Part shown: one piece after another, positions 62,779-64,000 of the stretch
How the letters are laid out: each line of letters starts with the position of its first letter
Numbering within the stretch: the first letter of the stretch is position 1
Assembly (NCBI RefSeq): GCF_034140825.1
Contig: NC_089039.1
Coordinates: 193,501-257,500 of the forward strand
Direction: 5' to 3'
Length of the DNA stretch: 64,000 nucleotides
Origin: Oryza sativa Japonica Group
Lineage: Eukaryota > Streptophyta > Magnoliopsida > Poales > Poaceae
The notes under the pieces: model-generated
What the model saw: only the letters and a program-made list of their open reading frames with translations
What the model was told of the DNA's origin: nothing
Databases searched by the model: none
Position numbers and translations under genes: made by a program

Positions 62779-63804
62779 ATGGAAATGGCGCGCGCCGTCG
62801 TCCTGCTCCTGCTGGCGGTGGCGGCGTTGAGCTGCACTAGTGCGGCGGCGTCGGGGCCGAGCTGCCACGCCGACGACAGCGCCGCTCTGCTGGCCGTGAA
62901 GGCGGCCTTCAACAACGCCTCCTTCGAGTACTGGACGCCCGAATTCCCCTGCTGCGACTGGTACGGCGTCGACTGCGGCGACGACTACCTCCCCTCCGAC
63001 GACCGCGTCATCAACCTCGCCATCACACGCGACGACAACATCACCGGCACCATCCCCGGCGACGCCATCGCCGGCCTCACCCGCCTCCGGTACATCACCT
63101 TCTTCAAGGTCCCAGGCATCACGGGCCCCATCCCCGCCGCGCTCGCCAACATCTCCGGCCTCAGGGTGCTCACCATCTCCCACACCGCCGTCTCCGGCCC
63201 CATCCCGTCCTTCATCGGCGACAAGTTCACCGACCTCGGAATCCTCGATCTCTCCTTCAACTCGCTCACCGGCGCCATCCCGGCGAGCCTCGCCAAGCCC
63301 CCGAAGCTGAACTCCATCGACCTCAGCCGCAACCGCCTCACCGGGAGCATCCCGCGGCTGCTGCTGAGCAAGGCCGGGCAGCAAGCGTTCCTGACGATGT
63401 CCCACAACAACCTGACGGGGAGGATCCCGGCGGAGTTCGGCGCCGTCAACTTCGTGCAGATCGACCTGTCGCGCAACCAGCTCACCGGCGACGCGTCGAT
63501 GCTGTTCGGGTCGGGGAAGAAGGAGCTCGTCAGCGCGTACCTGTCGCGCAACGCGCTGAGCTTCAACATGTCGCAGCTGCAGCTGCCGGAAGAGCTGAAT
63601 TTCCTGGACGTGAGCCACAACTCCATCTACGGCAGCATCCCGGCGCAGATGGCCAACATGACGGACATGCAGCTGCTCAACGTCAGCTACAACAGGCTCT
63701 GCGGCGTGGTGCCCACCGGCGGCAACATGCCCAGCTTCGATGCCTACTGCTTCCAGCACAACAAGTGCCTCTGCGGCGCGCCGCTTTCTCACTGCACCCA
63801 TTGA
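62779..63804 (+). CDS. PGIP: Polygalacturonase-inhibitor-like LRR protein, cluster copy 3
   Basis: Intronless, 341 aa from ATG at 62779 (MEMARAVVLLLL; the ATG two codons later is equally possible). A signal peptide ends near SAAASGPSC. The N-cap has CHADDSAALLAVKAAF and CCDWYGVDC, with an insertion (GDDYLPSDD) relative to copies 1 and 2. About ten LRRs follow, several with Asn-x-Ser/Thr sites (NISG, NLTG, NMSQ). The C-cap is RLCGVVP then [13 protein letters not shown]. It is a secreted cell-wall inhibitor by family. Its sequence is the most divergent of the three in the first LRRs (TFFKVPGITGPIP). The promoter upstream of about -120 has been replaced by LINE sequence, so expression may differ from its sisters. 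The open frame extends upstream to 62626 without a better start. Confidence 0.9.
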   Translation: MEMARAVVLLLLAVAALSCTSAAASGPSCHADDSAALLAVKAAFNNASFEYWTPEFPCCDWYGVDCGDDYLPSDDRVINLAITRDDNITGTIPGDAIAGLTRLRYITFFKVPGITGPIPAALANISGLRVLTISHTAVSGPIPSFIGDKFTDLGILDLSFNSLTGAIPASLAKPPKLNSIDLSRNRLTGSIPRLLLSKAGQQAFLTMSHNNLTGRIPAEFGAVNFVQIDLSRNQLTGDASMLFGSGKKELVSAYLSRNALSFNMSQLQLPEELNFLDVSHNSIYGSIPAQMANMTDMQLLNVSYNRLCGVVPTGGNMPSFDAYCFQHNKCLCGAPLSHCTH

Positions 63805-64000
63805 TATACTCCTATATGATATGAGGACCATAATCATCCACCTACAATTAATGCAGTCTTAATTTGCTGCTTGCAATTAGTAATCGAATAATCCTAGCAA
63901 AGCAAAGCAAGCTAGGAGTAGTATATAAATAAGAACCTTCGATCGGTTCAGGTTCATGCGTGATGTAATGTTTTGTTCGTGCTTGATATGGAGTACCTAT
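63805..64000. other. 3' flank of the third PGIP-like gene
   Basis: AT-rich 3'UTR-like sequence to the end of the window, with AATAA-like motifs (near 63886 and 63925). Nothing else is seen. Confidence 0.6.

Overview
This is a 64 kb stretch of a grass nuclear genome, most likely rice (Oryza sativa). I infer this from GC-rich first exons with AT-rich introns, many Stowaway and Tourist-like MITEs, a formin matching what I remember of rice FH14, a tandem cluster of polygalacturonase-inhibitor (PGIP) genes, and a Gypsy element with an antisense ORF of a type common in rice. The gene order fits my memory of the start of the short arm of chromosome 5. That placement is recall, not a search result. 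All multi-exon models were built by eye from GT-AG (once GC-AG) junctions, and each keeps its frame from start to stop.

Layout. 0-2.5 kb: a plastid cyclophilin (CYP20-2 type, 7 exons, +). 2.8-3.7 kb: a MITE cluster. 4.2 and 7.8 kb: two tandem DUF3339 mini-membrane-protein genes (+). 10.3-11.5 kb: a CHCH-like cysteine-motif protein (-) with a 5'UTR intron. 12.3-15.8 kb: an ankyrin plus TPR co-chaperone of TPR10 type (13 exons, -). 16.7-19.9 kb: a DUF1664 coiled-coil membrane protein (12 exons, -). 22.2-23.9 kb: a COA3-like cytochrome oxidase assembly factor (-), whose 3' end is tandemly duplicated. 24-28 kb: gene-poor DNA with stacked MITEs. 28.2-31.7 kb: a class I formin (4 exons, +). 32.3-33.4 kb: a duplicated promoter/leader. 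33.4-40.2 kb: a VPS3/TRAP1-like CORVET subunit (14 exons, +).

From 41 kb to the end lies a cluster of three intronless PGIP-like leucine-rich-repeat genes, all on +. The second and third are separated by about 16 kb of transposon. A 5'-truncated LINE (antisense to the PGIPs) is split by a young Ty3/Gypsy element of Tat type (47131-59402). That element has near-identical LTRs of about 1.26 kb, a 5-bp target duplication, gag and pol regions, a second RNase H and long antisense ORFs between integrase and the 3' LTR. The LINE ends within roughly 100 bp of the TATA box of the third PGIP gene.

The genes are ordinary, independently transcribed housekeeping and defence genes, not an operon-like system. 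I saw no rRNA, tRNA, CRISPR array or bacterial-type system. The most interesting points are the nested transposon beside a defence-gene promoter, the antisense ORFs inside the Gypsy element, the formin FH2 domain lacking its usual tryptophan motif, the duplicated VPS3 promoter, and a serial array of three Stowaway MITEs separated only by TA dinucleotides.
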